This document shows positions 32,029-43,649 of a stretch of DNA of 64,000 nucleotides, piece by piece. Under the pieces are notes generated by a model that ran no database searches, was not told the DNA's origin, and worked only from the letters and a program-made list of their open reading frames with translations. The number at the start of each line of letters is the position of its first letter. Position 1 is the first letter of the stretch. The stretch comes from Dama dama (taxonomy: Eukaryota > Chordata > Mammalia > Artiodactyla > Cervidae), in contig NC_083710.1 of the NCBI RefSeq assembly GCF_033118175.1, positions 44,919,501 through 44,983,500 on the forward strand, given 5' to 3'. The translations under genes and the position numbers were made by a program.

Positions 32029-32641
32029 AGGAACATTCTAGTCCTTAGAATATAATTGGTTCACAGTAAATATTTGTTAAAGGAATGATGTACTTAATAT
32101 AGACATATGTAGATGCAATATCTCAGAAAGCCTCCCACATATTATAAACTTTCTTTTAGGGACTGTTCTGGAAATACATAAACATTTTTCTTTTCTTCAA
32201 GTGAAAATTTTTGATTGACATTACTTTCTGGATTCTATTAATATAGTTAATATCTATAAGTAGTTTATCACATTTTATCAACATTCACTTGCTCATCAAT
32301 CTATATTTTATGTAGAAAAAATGATTAATAATCTATATTTCTGCCCTCAAGGTTGTGGTCACTACTAGTAAATGGCAAGTGGCAAATTTTATTTATGCTA
32401 ATAGGTTTTTCATTATGTGAACCATCAGATGCTCTTTTTGAGAGTTTTAAAAATCTCTTTCTTATCCTCATTTTCCAAGTCTAAGTTAATTATTCCTTCT
32501 TCCATATATTTTTTTTTTTTTTGAGAAAATTGAGTTTGTCAAAAATTTATGCAATTATCCATTGAGAAGAAGGGGGATATGTAGAGGGAGTGCTTTGAGC
32601 ACAAGAAGAAGTTTGATCAGATGAGGATTAAGTCTGAAGAT

Positions 32642-33102
32642 TATTATGTGTTGAATGGTGTTTCTCAGAAAGACACATTAAAATCCTATCCTGTGGTTTC
32701 TGTGAATATGAATGCATTTCAAAATAGTGTTTCTGAAAATGTAATCAAATTAAGACAAGATCATTAGAGTGAGCCTTAATCCAATACAAATGCAATGCAA
32801 CACTCATGACTGATGACTTTATAAGAAGAGAAGGGACATAAAGAAAGAATATTATGTGTAGATGAGACAGAAATTAGAGTGATATATCTGCAAGCTAAGG
32901 AAAACCAAAGACTGGCAGCCGTCACCAGAAACTAAGAGCAGCGTGGAACAGAATTTGAGACTTCAGAAGTAATCAACCCTGGAAACAACTTGATTTCAGA
33001 TGTCTGGCCTCCAAAACTGTGAGAAAGTTAATTTCTGTTGTTTTAATATATTGTTTCATGGTATTTTTTTTTTTAAATGAAAGCCCTAGGAAACTAATAT
33101 CA
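32642..33102 (+). mobile_element. MLT1-like LTR (MaLR)
   Basis: A solitary LTR of the mammalian MaLR class. It shows the phrases of MLT1 consensus in order: TTATGTGTTGAATGGTGT, AATGTAATCAAATTAAGACA, AGTGAGCCTTAATCCAATAC, TTATAAGAAGAG, GGCCTCCAAAACTGTGAGAA, TTAATTTCTGTTGTTTTAA and GAAAGCCCTAGGAAACTAAT. A T-run near 33065 interrupts the 3' part. No internal region or second LTR is visible nearby, so it is probably a solo LTR. Strongly diverged. Confidence 0.75.
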
Positions 33103-34501
33103 TTGGTATGTTCAGAAAACAGTGAAGAAGCTCATTATGTCCTATTGGACATAAGAGACCCAATGAATAGATTGAGTCAAGTAAGTTGTCAAGTAAGCTG
33201 TCAGGTAAGCTGTATCTTAGGCATTAGTTCTCAAATCTCACCAGCAATTCCTTGGCGACCTGGTGTGGTATGTGAGCAGTATGGCTACTTTACCTGCTTG
33301 TATTCTAAAGGCTAAAACAATGGGCTTCTTGTGTATTACAGTCATTGACAAATGAATCTTGATGGGTCTCTTAAAGTTTGCCATTAATTATAACCCTGGG
33401 GTCTTGAAATCCTGGAAAAGGGAGAATTTGAAATTCCCTTGGTAATAATGTAGATTAATGTATCTACAACATTGAACATTGCAGATGAAAGGCTTGAATT
33501 TGTATTTTAAGTCTAGGCATTTTAAAATATGCTCTAAGGTACATATTCCAGGTTGTCATCAAGATACATACTTGCTGCATATGTAAAATTATCTGTATAT
33601 TTAGAATGGATATAACTCCTATATTTTTCTTTCTCTCAGCTATCTAGATATTATGAGCAAAATTGTTCTTTCTGTATTACTTCGGTTTTTGCTTAAGTAA
33701 CCTGTTTTGAATTTTAGTGCCTTTGAAACAACATGGAATTTACAAATCAAATACATACATTTAAGACCTCTTTGGGTTACACACTGTCATTTAAACTTTA
33801 ACAACCTGAATTTTCTTGAGTTTTAATAACTTCTTATGTAAAAATGTGAAGAATAGTACCTAAAATTATTAAAAATGACTAGGCCAACTATATACAAATT
33901 ATTATAATTAAACAAAAAAAATTATTACCGTCTAAACATAAACAAGAGTCCCCAGCCCAGTGAATTTGTAAGAGAATTAATTATATATTTTATGAAATTC
34001 TGGGAAAGAATTTTATTCCTTAAGAGTTTGAATGATTGAGCAAAGTATTACAAACCACCAAGAGCTACCTACTGGGGGTAATTATTTTATTTTATTAAAC
34101 ATCTCAAAATATTGATTGGGATCCTTCATTTGTATGAAATTATATCCATGCCATTAAGTTTTTTTCTTAAAGTTTCTCTGTGTCTTATGCAAAGGATTTG
34201 AAAGTAATAGTTGAAAGTAAATCTGTATATTTCAATTGTGTAGAATGACTATCAGGCCAGTAAAACTGAATTGTGAACATTAAAATCTACTAAATTTTTC
34301 AGAAGAAAATTTTCAAAATAAAACAAAACAATAGAAGTGATTAAGTCATCTTTGAAGCATAGGACAAAGAAGTAAAACTATAAATGTTGAAAGTGTCTCT
34401 GGCATTGCCACCTGAATGACGTGTCCTCATTTAGAGACAAATCCTTAGGTCCACACCTATATCGGAGTAGTTATGAGCTTTCTACTGGCTTTTGCTGGTA
34501 C
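33103..34501. other. Unassigned sequence with a short tandem repeat
   Basis: No gene recognised. The plus frame at 33019-33315 straddles the LTR end and has no family resemblance. A small tandem repeat lies at 33172-33214. Confidence 0.45.
33172..33214. repeat. 11-bp tandem repeat, three to four copies
   Basis: The unit AAGTAAGCTGTC is repeated with small changes (AAGTAAGTTGTC, AAGTAAGCTGTC, AGGTAAGCTGTA). Each unit contains GTAAG. Confidence 0.8.
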
Positions 34502-34513
34502 CAAACCTGAAAT

Positions 34514-34791
34514 CAGAGAAGGCAATGGCAACTCACTCCAGTACTCTTGCCTGGAAATTCCCATGGATGGAGGAGCCTGGTAGGCTGCAGTCCATGGGGT
34601 CACTGAGAGTTGGACATGACTGAAAGGCTTCACTTTCACTTTTCACTTTCCTGCATTGGAGAAGGAAATGGCCACACACTCCAGTGTTCTTGCCTGGAGA
34701 ATCCCAGGGACGAGTGAGCCTGGTGGGCTGCCGTCTATGGGGTCTCACAGAGTCGGACAAGACTGAAGCGACTTAGCAGCAGCAGCAGCAG
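34514..34791 (+). mobile_element. BOV-A2 SINE with perfect TSD
   Basis: A dimeric BOV-A2. Two BOV-A units are joined by CACTTTCACTTTTCACTTTC near 34630, and it ends in a CAGCAGCAGCAG tail. It is flanked by a perfect 12-bp TSD, CAAACCTGAAAT (34502-34513 and 34792-34803). An almost undamaged TSD and body suggest a recent insertion. Confidence 0.95.
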
Positions 34792-34803
34792 CAAACCTGA
34801 AAT

Positions 34804-35570
34804 AAGGACTTGGAAAGTGACATATTATGAGATTCTGGCAAGAGAGCAAGGGAAGTTTGTCAAGGATGCAGATGAAGCCAGGATAAAGTGAAAGTCAGTA
34901 TAAGTCTGATTTCATTGTGAAGTTTATGCTTTCATACTGTGAGATGTAAACCCCTGGGATTTCTGCTCTCTACATTTGTGGGTAAGGGGGAGGTGGGCCA
35001 ATGACTCAAGGGCAGTCCTCCAAAATGAGCCACAGGCATACATTAGTGAAAGCAAATTCACACCTTAGTAAGAGGATGGTTCACAGACACAGGAAAAAAT
35101 GGTGGGCAGGGGGGCAGATAATCTCAGCTATCTGGGCAGCGCTTATGTTACCCCTATCTCTTTTATTAACTTCTGCAGAAAAGTTGAATCCTCTGGGTTT
35201 TGAATCCTCAGTATATAAGCACACTTCTGCAGAGCTCATTGACTTCACAGACAATTACGTGTATCTAGTGTAATCCAACAGAGGATTATTTACAGTTTAT
35301 TTGCAGCCTGTTTAATTGGGAAAATATTTTTAAATCCAAATGAAAATATGACTATAATTCTATATCAAAATTATTTGAGTAATCATTAGGCAGCACAAAA
35401 ATGCATGATTTTAGGATTTTTAAATCATCCCTTTAATAAAAATATGCCTCTTTCTACAGGAAAGCACAATGCTCTATGAATAATTAATCATTTCAAGTTA
35501 CATATTCTTAACTAGGAGTGTAACATAACAGGAAGACTATTAGTTTTTAACATATTAATAACTAGCTCTG
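34804..35570. other. Unassigned sequence
   Basis: No repeat recognised. The 90-codon plus frame at 35001-35273 has no family resemblance and no flanking gene signals. Confidence 0.45.
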
Positions 35571-35700
35571 GGAACCTAAGAATATCTCAGTTATCTCTCC
35601 TTGCCCTTTGTATTCTTATCTGTAAAATGGGGATTATAAGAACTGCCAGATATATTTCACATAGCTGTACTTAACATATGCATTAATGTAAAAATAGCAC
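35571..35700 (+). mobile_element. MIR SINE remnant
   Basis: Sense MIR-like order: CTTATCTGTAAAATGGGGAT, ATAAGAACTGCCAGATATAT, then ATTAATGTAAAAATAGCAC. Confidence 0.65.
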
Positions 35701-37939
35701 ATTTTAAAAATAAAATAAATTATGAACCTTAAAGATGAACCATTATTATAAATAGGTTTGACAGAAGCATGTCTATGTGGGAATGATAGGCTTATATGCC
35801 CGATTAAATTCAAACAACAGAAAAGGATGTATTGATATTAATAAACTAGCAGGATATGATTTTAATTGGATGCATGGATCAAATATCTGATTTCTTAATT
35901 ACTGTGTATTCCAAAGTGATTAGACAATTTCCTAAAGCTAAGATTAAACAATTCACTTTCTGATAATTGTCTTTGTATTATTAAGCTCTGTTGTTCCATG
36001 TGGAATAAACCTGAAAATTGGCATCTATATTTACAACACAGCTGTGTTTCAATAAGCCTAAATTTGCTCCTTTGCTCAATGGTTAATATTCCAGTAGCTG
36101 GAAATATTTGTGAACACTAAGTACACAGTAGGCAGTGAGTTCCTTTCAAGATACTTTTAGAAATCACAGTCATATCCATAAAAGATTCATCATTTACTTT
36201 TTCCTTTTAGTAAGCATTACAGGAGTAAGTCTGCAGACAGCTACACTTATAACATCAAGTTAAGCACTTCATCTTCTACAATATGGTATTGGAAGCAATA
36301 CATTTTTCAATTTCTTTCAGGATAAACTGATAAAAGTTCTATATTGGCCTTAAATTTAGCAATTCCACTAAGTTGAATAATTTTTATCTTCAGTTTGCAG
36401 TTTCTTAGATACCTCTGGGTATTTTCCGGTTTTATCTTTGTTGCCAGAAGTATTTATGCATTAAACTGGAACCGGAGACACTTTAACCAACTTGATCTTT
36501 ATTATACTGGTACATGGGTTACTACTTAGAGATTAACAAGCCAGTGAAAGTGCTTTCTGGGGATAGTGAGTCCACTGTGTTGAGAGGGTCAAAAGCATTA
36601 TCTATTTCAAATTCTAAAGGCTAGGAAACAACTATAATGTGTTGCACATCCCTCTTCAACTACTGTTATAATGTATACCACTGGGCCTGTTATACTTCCT
36701 ATTATTGTTTAGTTTTATGCAATAATAAAATTTTTAAAGTTCAGCCTTTAGCAAAAATCAATAATTTTTGATTGTCTATTGTCTGTGTTAAAAAAAAAAA
36801 TTCCTTGGATTCTATCATAGATTCAAAGCATCAGTCATTTATTTCAATGTGTTGAGTGTAAGATATTTTACAGAGAAAAAAATCAAGCTGCTTAAATTAT
36901 TAAGATTGCATTAGTAGACAGGAACTGCATTTTAAGATCAATCTGTGGGGAGATATTATCATAAATTCAATTTTACTTGTTTAAATGGCAATATGTATGT
37001 GAAACTGAAAAATAAAGCATTTTGACTAATTGGCAATAAATGTAATGGAGAATTAAAAATTATTCTTAAGATATGGCATGTTGTTTCTCACAGAAAAGAG
37101 CAGTTATAATATTTCTCTATTGCATATTCTAGTAGAATTTTGCATATTCTAGGAGGAATCTAATATCTTCTTAATACAGGTACTACACTATTATGACCAA
37201 GATTAAAACTGGAAATATAGATTTAATAGATTATGTATGCAGTTTTAAAGTTGTGCTATTATAGAGCAATATTAAAATATCAAACTCATTTCTAAGCAAA
37301 TTTAATCTTTTGAAGTAAAATATTTGGATATATTTTTATGGTAAAACAATTTACAGACAATGTTTTTCCTAGATGTGGTTTTCTATTATTATAACAAACT
37401 TTATCTATGACAATGTTTTTTCTTTACTTTATCTGATTTTCTAAATTAAAAATGCAATAAAACTTGAAATAATTTCCTGTCAAAACCATGAAATACACTA
37501 CACATTGTTGCTTTTCAAAAATATCCCATAAGGATTTAAATCTGTAAACTGTACTTTTCATTTTTTGCTATGAGATAGACCCCTATAACAAAACAAAATG
37601 TCATATTTTTTTCCCCAAATTATTTATCTTCCTTCTCCCATTCAAAACTTCTCCTTTTCTTTGAAATGTTCTTGCTTTTGTTGGCCTTATTATTGGAAAA
37701 ACAGAAGAATTTCTTATTTTTTTTTGTTTGCTTTCTTATTAGAATATGTTACAATTTTTCAAATCAAACTGCTATTTTTCTGCCATTTTCAGAATTGGTT
37801 CTAATGCTGTATTTTCACATCTCTAAAAGTAAACTCAATATAATAAATGTGTTTATTATATTTTTTCTAAACTTTTCAATTAAAAAAAGAAATTGTCACA
37901 CTTTAACTATAAAACCACACATATATTAAAATTAATAGA
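35701..37939. other. AT-rich unassigned sequence
   Basis: About 2.2 kb without recognised genes or repeats. The frames at 37598-37929 are phenylalanine- and leucine-rich low-complexity readings of T-rich DNA. Confidence 0.45.
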
Positions 37940-38640
37940 ATGGCAAAACTATACAATGTTAATTATAACCAAATAACACTGGAAGTCATCAAATATGTTA
38001 TTCTAAAAAAGTTTTCAGAAAGAATATTGCCAAGAATAAGAATAATCATCTCACTATAATGATAAGATTAACCAAATGCAAATAGTAACAAGAAAGGCAA
38101 TGACAGATATGAACATAGAAAGTGATAAAATTGAAAACATTCACAATAAGAATCAATGAATCCAAAAGTTCTTTTCTTTGAAAAGATGAGTAAAATTCTT
38201 AAACTTCTACTCAGACTAATCATGAAAGAAAAGGACAGAATATGAGTTACCAGTATCAAAGACAAGAGGGTATATTACTACATATATCTAAAATATTAAA
38301 ATTCTAGTAAGAAAATATTATAGCAGTCTATTAGGCAAAGTTTGTGAAATATACTAATTTCTACACACACCACAGTAAGTTAAGTACATTTTGTGAAATA
38401 TACTAATTTCTTGAAACACAATAGTACTTAAAATCACTCAAGAAAAAAAGTGATAGCCTAAATAGACCTACAACCATTAAGGAATATTAATTTATAATTA
38501 CAAAAATCTTTCAACAAAGAAAAATTCAAGCCCAGATGATATAGTAAATTCTACCAAACATTTAAGGAAAATCAGTATCAATTTTATATAAATGCTTACA
38601 ATTTATTCAGAGGAATAGCTCCATCTTATGTCATTAGGCC
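37940..38640 (+). pseudogene. Ancient L1 ORF2 remnant (linker to early RT)
   Basis: Decayed sense L1 ORF2: TTCTTTTCTTTGAAAAGATG and CTACTCAGACTAATCATGAA (the linker text reading WFFEKINKIDKPLARLIK in intact L1s), then AACAAAGAAAAATTCAAGCC and AAATTCTACCAAACATTTAA (RT entry). No open frame. Confidence 0.7.
38341..38411. repeat. 22-bp direct repeat
   Basis: A perfect 22-bp block, TTTGTGAAATATACTAATTT plus CT, occurs at 38341-38362 and 38390-38411, 49 bp apart, within the L1 remnant. Confidence 0.85.
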
Positions 38641-38950
38641 AACATTATGCTAACAATAAACCTTGAAAAAGATAGTAGTGAAAGATTTTTAGGTGCTCCT
38701 TTGACCCCACTCTCTGCATGCTTATATTCTTATATTATCAATCCCTTCATCATGTATATGGAAAAGGCCAGTAACTTACTTCTGAACAATAGAATGAGAC
38801 AAAGGCAATGGGAAACTACTCTTGTGACTATATTATGTTATATAAAACTGTCCTAATAGGTTTGATCTTTATCCATCATCCAGTTCCAAAGCCACCTTTT
38901 TAGGTATCTACTAAAGCAATGTCCTACTTTTAGGTACCAATTTCTACTTT
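38641..38950. other. Unassigned sequence
   Basis: No named repeat; possibly an old DNA transposon or LTR fragment, but I cannot anchor it. Confidence 0.35.
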
Positions 38951-39303
38951 GGCCAGTTCTAGCAGCTATAATAAAGTAGCATAAACTGGATGACTTACAA
39001 ATAGAAAGTTATTTCTCACAGGTCTAGAAGCTAGAAGACCAAAAACAGAGTTCCAGCTTGGTCGGTTCTGCTGAGGTCCCTGTTCTGGGTTGCAGACTGT
39101 ATACTATGTCTTTTTGTAGCCTCATATAGCAGAAAGTGGTGGAGAGAGCCCACCTGGGTTTCTTTCGTAAGGGCACTAGTCTCATTGATGAGAATTCCAC
39201 TCTTATGACCTAATTATCTTTCAAAGGCCCACCTCCTAACGCCATCACATTAGGGTTAAGATATCAATGTGAATTTGGGGGAAACATTTAGTTAATTACT
39301 GCC
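38951..39303 (-). mobile_element. MLT1/MST-like LTR (MaLR)
   Basis: Antisense MaLR LTR text in order: AGCAGCTATAATAAAGTAGC, GGATGACTTACAAATAGAAA, TTATTTCTCACAGGTCTAGA, GGGCACTAGTCTCATTGATG, AGGCCCACCTCCTAACGCCA, TCACATTAGGGTTAAGATAT and GAATTTGGGGGAAACA. Solo LTR, diverged. Confidence 0.72.
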
Positions 39304-39847
39304 ATATTGATTACTGGGAGTTGAAGGCAGTTAAGAGAGAGCAAATGCAGAAGAGTGCTCTGCCCCCTTCTTTCTGTCTAAAAGCAGATCATAACATTAA
39401 TGATAGAAGAGTTTCCATCCCTGTATTAGGAAGAGAAAAACATTCTTATTACTAGGGTAATAAGAGTCAGCATTGAAATGGACCTATACAAATAAACCTA
39501 ATGAAGTAACTCTTATCTTCCGTTAGTTTCTCCCATACATTTCCTAGTCATGGTCCTAAAATGTATGACTTTCAGTTCAATTCTCTTTTCTTATCAAATA
39601 ACAAATTACTATTCTTTTTTTTAAAAAAAGATACATAAGCTTTTTAAGCTACTGTCTTCATATATTTATTTTTCTTTTGAAGATTTTCTATGTACACAGA
39701 GGAATATTCAAATGTGAATGCTTTTCTCCTTTTTCTCCTGTTAATTTATTTCATGTCAGTTTAGTTTGTAGGACTAGCCACATAACCTAACATAGGAGAA
39801 AGCTTGTTTTTTTCCCCCTATACTTGGAATTTCTTTTTTTCTTGACT
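39304..39847. other. Unassigned sequence
   Basis: No recognisable gene or repeat family. Confidence 0.4.
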
Positions 39848-39860
39848 TTTCATTTGGAGC

Positions 39861-40054
39861 TTCCCTTGTGGCTCAGCTGGTAAAGAATCTGCCTGCAATT
39901 TAGGAGACCTGGGTTCAATCCTGGGGTTGGGAAGATTCTCTGGAGAAAGCATAGGCTACCCACTCCAGTATTCTGGCCTGGAGAATTCCATGGACTGTAT
40001 AGTCTATGGGGTTGCAAAGAGATGGACATGACTGAGTGACTTTCACTCACTTGC
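39861..40054 (+). mobile_element. Bov-tA SINE with perfect TSD
   Basis: A complete sense Bov-tA: tRNA head (TTCCCTTGTGGCTCAGCTGG, GGTTCAATCCTGG) plus BOV-A body ending in GAGTGACTTTCACTCAC. Perfect 13-bp TSD TTTCATTTGGAGC at 39848-39860 and 40055-40067. The tRNA-like head retains an internal promoter-like A box and B box, which in the family drives RNA polymerase III transcription. Confidence 0.95.
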
Positions 40055-40186
40055 TTTCATTTGGAGCAAAATTGGTTGGCCTCGTATTTCTGCCTTGTCT
40101 GCAAAAAGAGACATCTGGAAACATGAGAAAGAAGAAAGTGGATATTCCATTGGTTATTTAATAAACAACCATATTCTTACCACAAT

Positions 40187-40478
40187 CCTAAAGGAAATCA
40201 ATCCTGAATATTCATTGTAAGAACTGATGCTGCAGCTGAAGCTCCAATAGTTTGACCACCTGATATGAAGAACTGACTCACTGGAAAAAACCCTGATAGT
40301 GGGAAATATAGAAGACAGGAGAAGGAGGGGACAACAAACGATGAGATGGTTGGATGGTATCAATGACTCAATGGACCAAGCTCCGAAGATACTGAAGGAC
40401 AGGGAAACCTGGTGTACTGCAGTCCACGTGGTCACAAAGAGTCTGACATGACTGAACGACTGAACAACAACAACAAAG
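40187..40478 (+). mobile_element. BovB 3' fragment with (AAC)n tail
   Basis: Sense BovB 3' end from CCTAAAGGAAATCAATCCTG to GACTGAACAACAACAAC. Diverged, with an (AAC)n tail class. Confidence 0.88.
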
Positions 40479-40623
40479 TTTTCTGAAGTCCTTATCATCT
40501 TTACCTTCTTCACTTTTCATTTTTCAAAAATTATAAAGCAAATAAAACATATTAAGAAGATACATTTTATGTTACTAGCACTAATCATTCATGAAATACT
40601 ATGTTCCAATGTTTTTATTTAAA

Positions 40624-40733
40624 GTGAAAGTGAAGTCGCTAGGTTGTGACCCCATGGACTGTAGGAGCCTTCTTTGTCCATGGGATTTTCCAGGCAAGAG
40701 TACCAGAGTGGGTTGCCATTTCCAGAACTCCTA
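40624..40733 (-). mobile_element. BOV-A SINE fragment
   Basis: Antisense BOV-A (GTGAAGTCGC to GGGTTGCCATTTCC) with a small internal deletion after GTCGCT. ATTTAAA flanks it at 40617-40623 and 40734-40740. Confidence 0.8.
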
Positions 40734-40740
40734 ATTTAAA

Positions 40741-43494
40741 TGAGATAGAGCCTTTAGGAGGGATGATTTTTTACTATTTATCTCTTTTTACAAGCACTGA
40801 ATGTATGTAGAAATATTTGTGTATTTGACAGGGGCAGAAGGAAGGAATGAATGTTGTACACTTTGAAAAAAAAAATGAAGATAAATGCAGTGTAGTTTTA
40901 GGAAAGCAGGAGTGGAAAATAAAGCAGGCAGCTGATCCTTGGGGCTGACAAACAAACAAGCTAAGCCCTACTTTGTTAAAAGAATTACAGAAATGGCGTA
41001 TACTTGAAGTTACTCCTGAATATATTGTTTGTGATTTTCAGAAATAGGCCCTAAGATAGCCCCATGATAATCAGGAACAATATCCAATAACTCCACCTGT
41101 ATTCCAGATGCCACCTTACAGGGAATTGAATCATGTCCTGAAGACAGCCCTTCATAGAAAATCTTCCCCACCAGCACTAAAATTCCTTATATTAATACAT
41201 TTTGGCAATAGGAAGCAGGATTTTGATCTCCCAAGACGGGAATGGGAATTCATTTCCCACTGGATATGTCATTACACACAGAACCATTGAAGCATCAGGC
41301 AATTGTATTTGGCAAGATGATCTGATTATCAGTTATTATATAATGTCTATGGGAAAATATGTTTCTTGATTTAAATAATATCCTTAAATATTTTAAATCA
41401 TCACAGCTCTCTTTTTTCCTCCTTTGGAGACTGCTTATACTTTATTCTGAAAATATGGACTTCAAATAACCTATGGAAAAGGTTATTATATTTTTTAATG
41501 CCTCTGTTTTTTATTGCTAAAGTTATGTTGATATTTGTTTCTCTGCTTTGCCTTCATCCTGGTTGGCAGGTGCCCAAGATTTCCGGAAAATGTGTTTTAG
41601 TGAATTACTTTTCCTCCCCGCTACACTTCTCTTTTGCTCTCTCTCTGCTGCTGCCTGGATGCCCACAATACCCTTGTATGCTTTGCTGTTAAGAACAGGT
41701 GAAAAAAATCTGTTCATGGCATTTGAGACAAGGGATTTACTTGGTTCATACAGTTGACTAGTTCTTGCGGCTCCTCTCTGCGGCTAGATTGAATGCATCA
41801 TGTTTTCAAGTGCTGATTTAGCAAATTTAGAAATTTGGATTATTTTTTAAAAGGATACTATGAAATACAGAAAGTCTTTTAGGCTTTTTAAAGATAACCT
41901 CCATTGCCCTGACCAACTTTACTTAATCTTCCGAATACTGAGGACAAAATAGCTTCCTACTTGTAGTATTTATCTATGAATTACACATATAAGAAGACAC
42001 CTAACATAATGAAATTACTGAAGTAGACAACTTAAGGCAGAAACACTCAAATATCGAAGTTTTTAGGTCTTCAGAGACAGTTAAAACTCATGGAATAATA
42101 GGCAATCTTAAATTAAGAATGATGGTAAGTGATTTGTTATTTATATTATGTACATGAAGTTTGCAAGTATTAAAAATATATTATGCTACAGTGAGGGGCA
42201 TACATAAATTGGTGTGTCTTATGCAGTAACTTTGCTTTTCAGTGACTCATAATGTTTCAACTCACATTTAAAACATTTAGTGTTACAAGGGCTTTATTTG
42301 AAGAGATGCAAAAATAATTCAACTCTATTGTGTCTCATATTACTAAATGGAGATGAATAAAATTAATATAACTTCATCTAGCTTGATTATTGAAGTTAAT
42401 TCCACAAGCCTGTACTTTATGTAAATCCTCTAGGAAATAGCAACAGCCAACATTAAGCTAAAGTATATGAAAGTGTATCTGGTCACATTTTATGAGAGGC
42501 GAACATTTTTCAAAGAAATAGACAATGTATTTGGCATCTTCTGCTTAATATCAATGTCTAGCAGGTGTTGGAAGCAAAACACAAATTATGTATACTACAT
42601 GCAATTCTGAAAATAAACAACAACAAGGAGTTGATAAAATAAGACTGAGGGAAAGATGCAGTTTTAGCCTACATTTTAAAACTGTATTTTCTGTTTCAGA
42701 GTAGAGAGCTTCTCTAATAAAGGAAAGATTTTAGACCTAGGACAAAGTGGTAGTTGTACTGAATATCAAACCTAAATATTTAAATGATCAGCTCTGTGAC
42801 CTTGAGCAAAACATTAAGCCTATGCTCCAATATATGCTAAAAATTTCTTAACTGATATTTTGATACTTTTGTTCAAAAAATCATAAAATATATGCTCTAT
42901 AACTGCTTCCTTATTATTTATTTATCTTTTACAACTAACTGGTTATTTTAGGTTTTCAATGTGACACAATGCATAAGAATTACTAGGTGGTTTGAAGAAA
43001 AAGAGGCATTAAGCATTCTGCTATTTGAAGCTTCAGTCATATTTTATATATAGCAAATTTTCAACAAATGTCAGAAGCTATATACTGCCTGGTGGTATAC
43101 TATTTGACTGAGCATGAGACTAGGAAAAGCAGCCTTATCCTGGGATAAGGATAATCACAGTTGATGTTCTACTCTCTCACTAATAATTTCATAATTTCAA
43201 TATAGATAATCCCTCAACAAATAACTGAAAATATGGATAAATGATATTATTTAAGAAGTGTTTAATATTACACTAAAATATGGCTCTCAATTCCTTATTT
43301 CTTTAAAGCAGTGTCAAATAGGGAAGAACAGTGTTTAAATTAAGACCATGTCATTCTTAAAGAGTTTATTTACTAATTTTACATATAATTTGTACTCAAC
43401 AAGTTTCATTAAATGGAAAATATTTCACTTTTATTTTGAAAGTAGAAAGATTGGTAGAGGCTGTGGCATACAGTGTTAACATGTAAAAATTTTG
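40741..43494. other. Unassigned mostly single-copy-like sequence
   Basis: About 2.75 kb. The overlapping frames at 41498-41757 on both strands share no protein family I know. A short MIR-like block lies at 42786-42830. Otherwise nothing recognised. Confidence 0.45.
42786..42830 (+). mobile_element. MIR core fragment
   Basis: AGCTCTGTGACCTTGAGCAA followed by ACATTAAGCCTATGCTCC resembles the MIR core region. It is very short, hence uncertain. Confidence 0.4.
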
Positions 43495-43501
43495 AAAATA
43501 G

Positions 43502-43639
43502 TGCATTGGGAATTTCCTGGTGGTCCAGTGGTTAAGACTCTGTGTTTCCACCATGGGGGAACTGGGTTTGATCTCTGGTAAGGAATTTAAGATCCCACAA
43601 ACCATGTGACCCCCCCCCCCCCCCAAAAATAAAAGAAAT
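43502..43639 (+). mobile_element. CHR-type SINE with C15 tract
   Basis: A tRNA-derived CHR SINE (GGAATTTCCTGGTGGTCCAG, TGGTTAAGACTC, GTTTGATCTCTGG) truncated after GATCCCACAAACCATGTGAC. It then carries C15 (43610-43624) and an A-rich tail. AAAATAG flanks it at 43495-43501 and 43640-43646. Confidence 0.85.
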
Positions 43640-43649
43640 AAAATAGCAC

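Noticed and set aside
33172..33214. Short repeats considered as a CRISPR-like array
   Set aside because: No spacers, units of 11 bp, and a mammalian context.
32642..39303. The two MLT1-like LTRs as ends of one provirus
   Set aside because: They lie on opposite strands, about 6 kb apart, and the DNA between them has no retroviral gene text that I can recognise.
39861..39935. tRNA-like sequence with A- and B-box features
   Set aside because: It is the head of a Bov-tA SINE with TSDs, not a tRNA gene; no cloverleaf with a proper acceptor stem was found.
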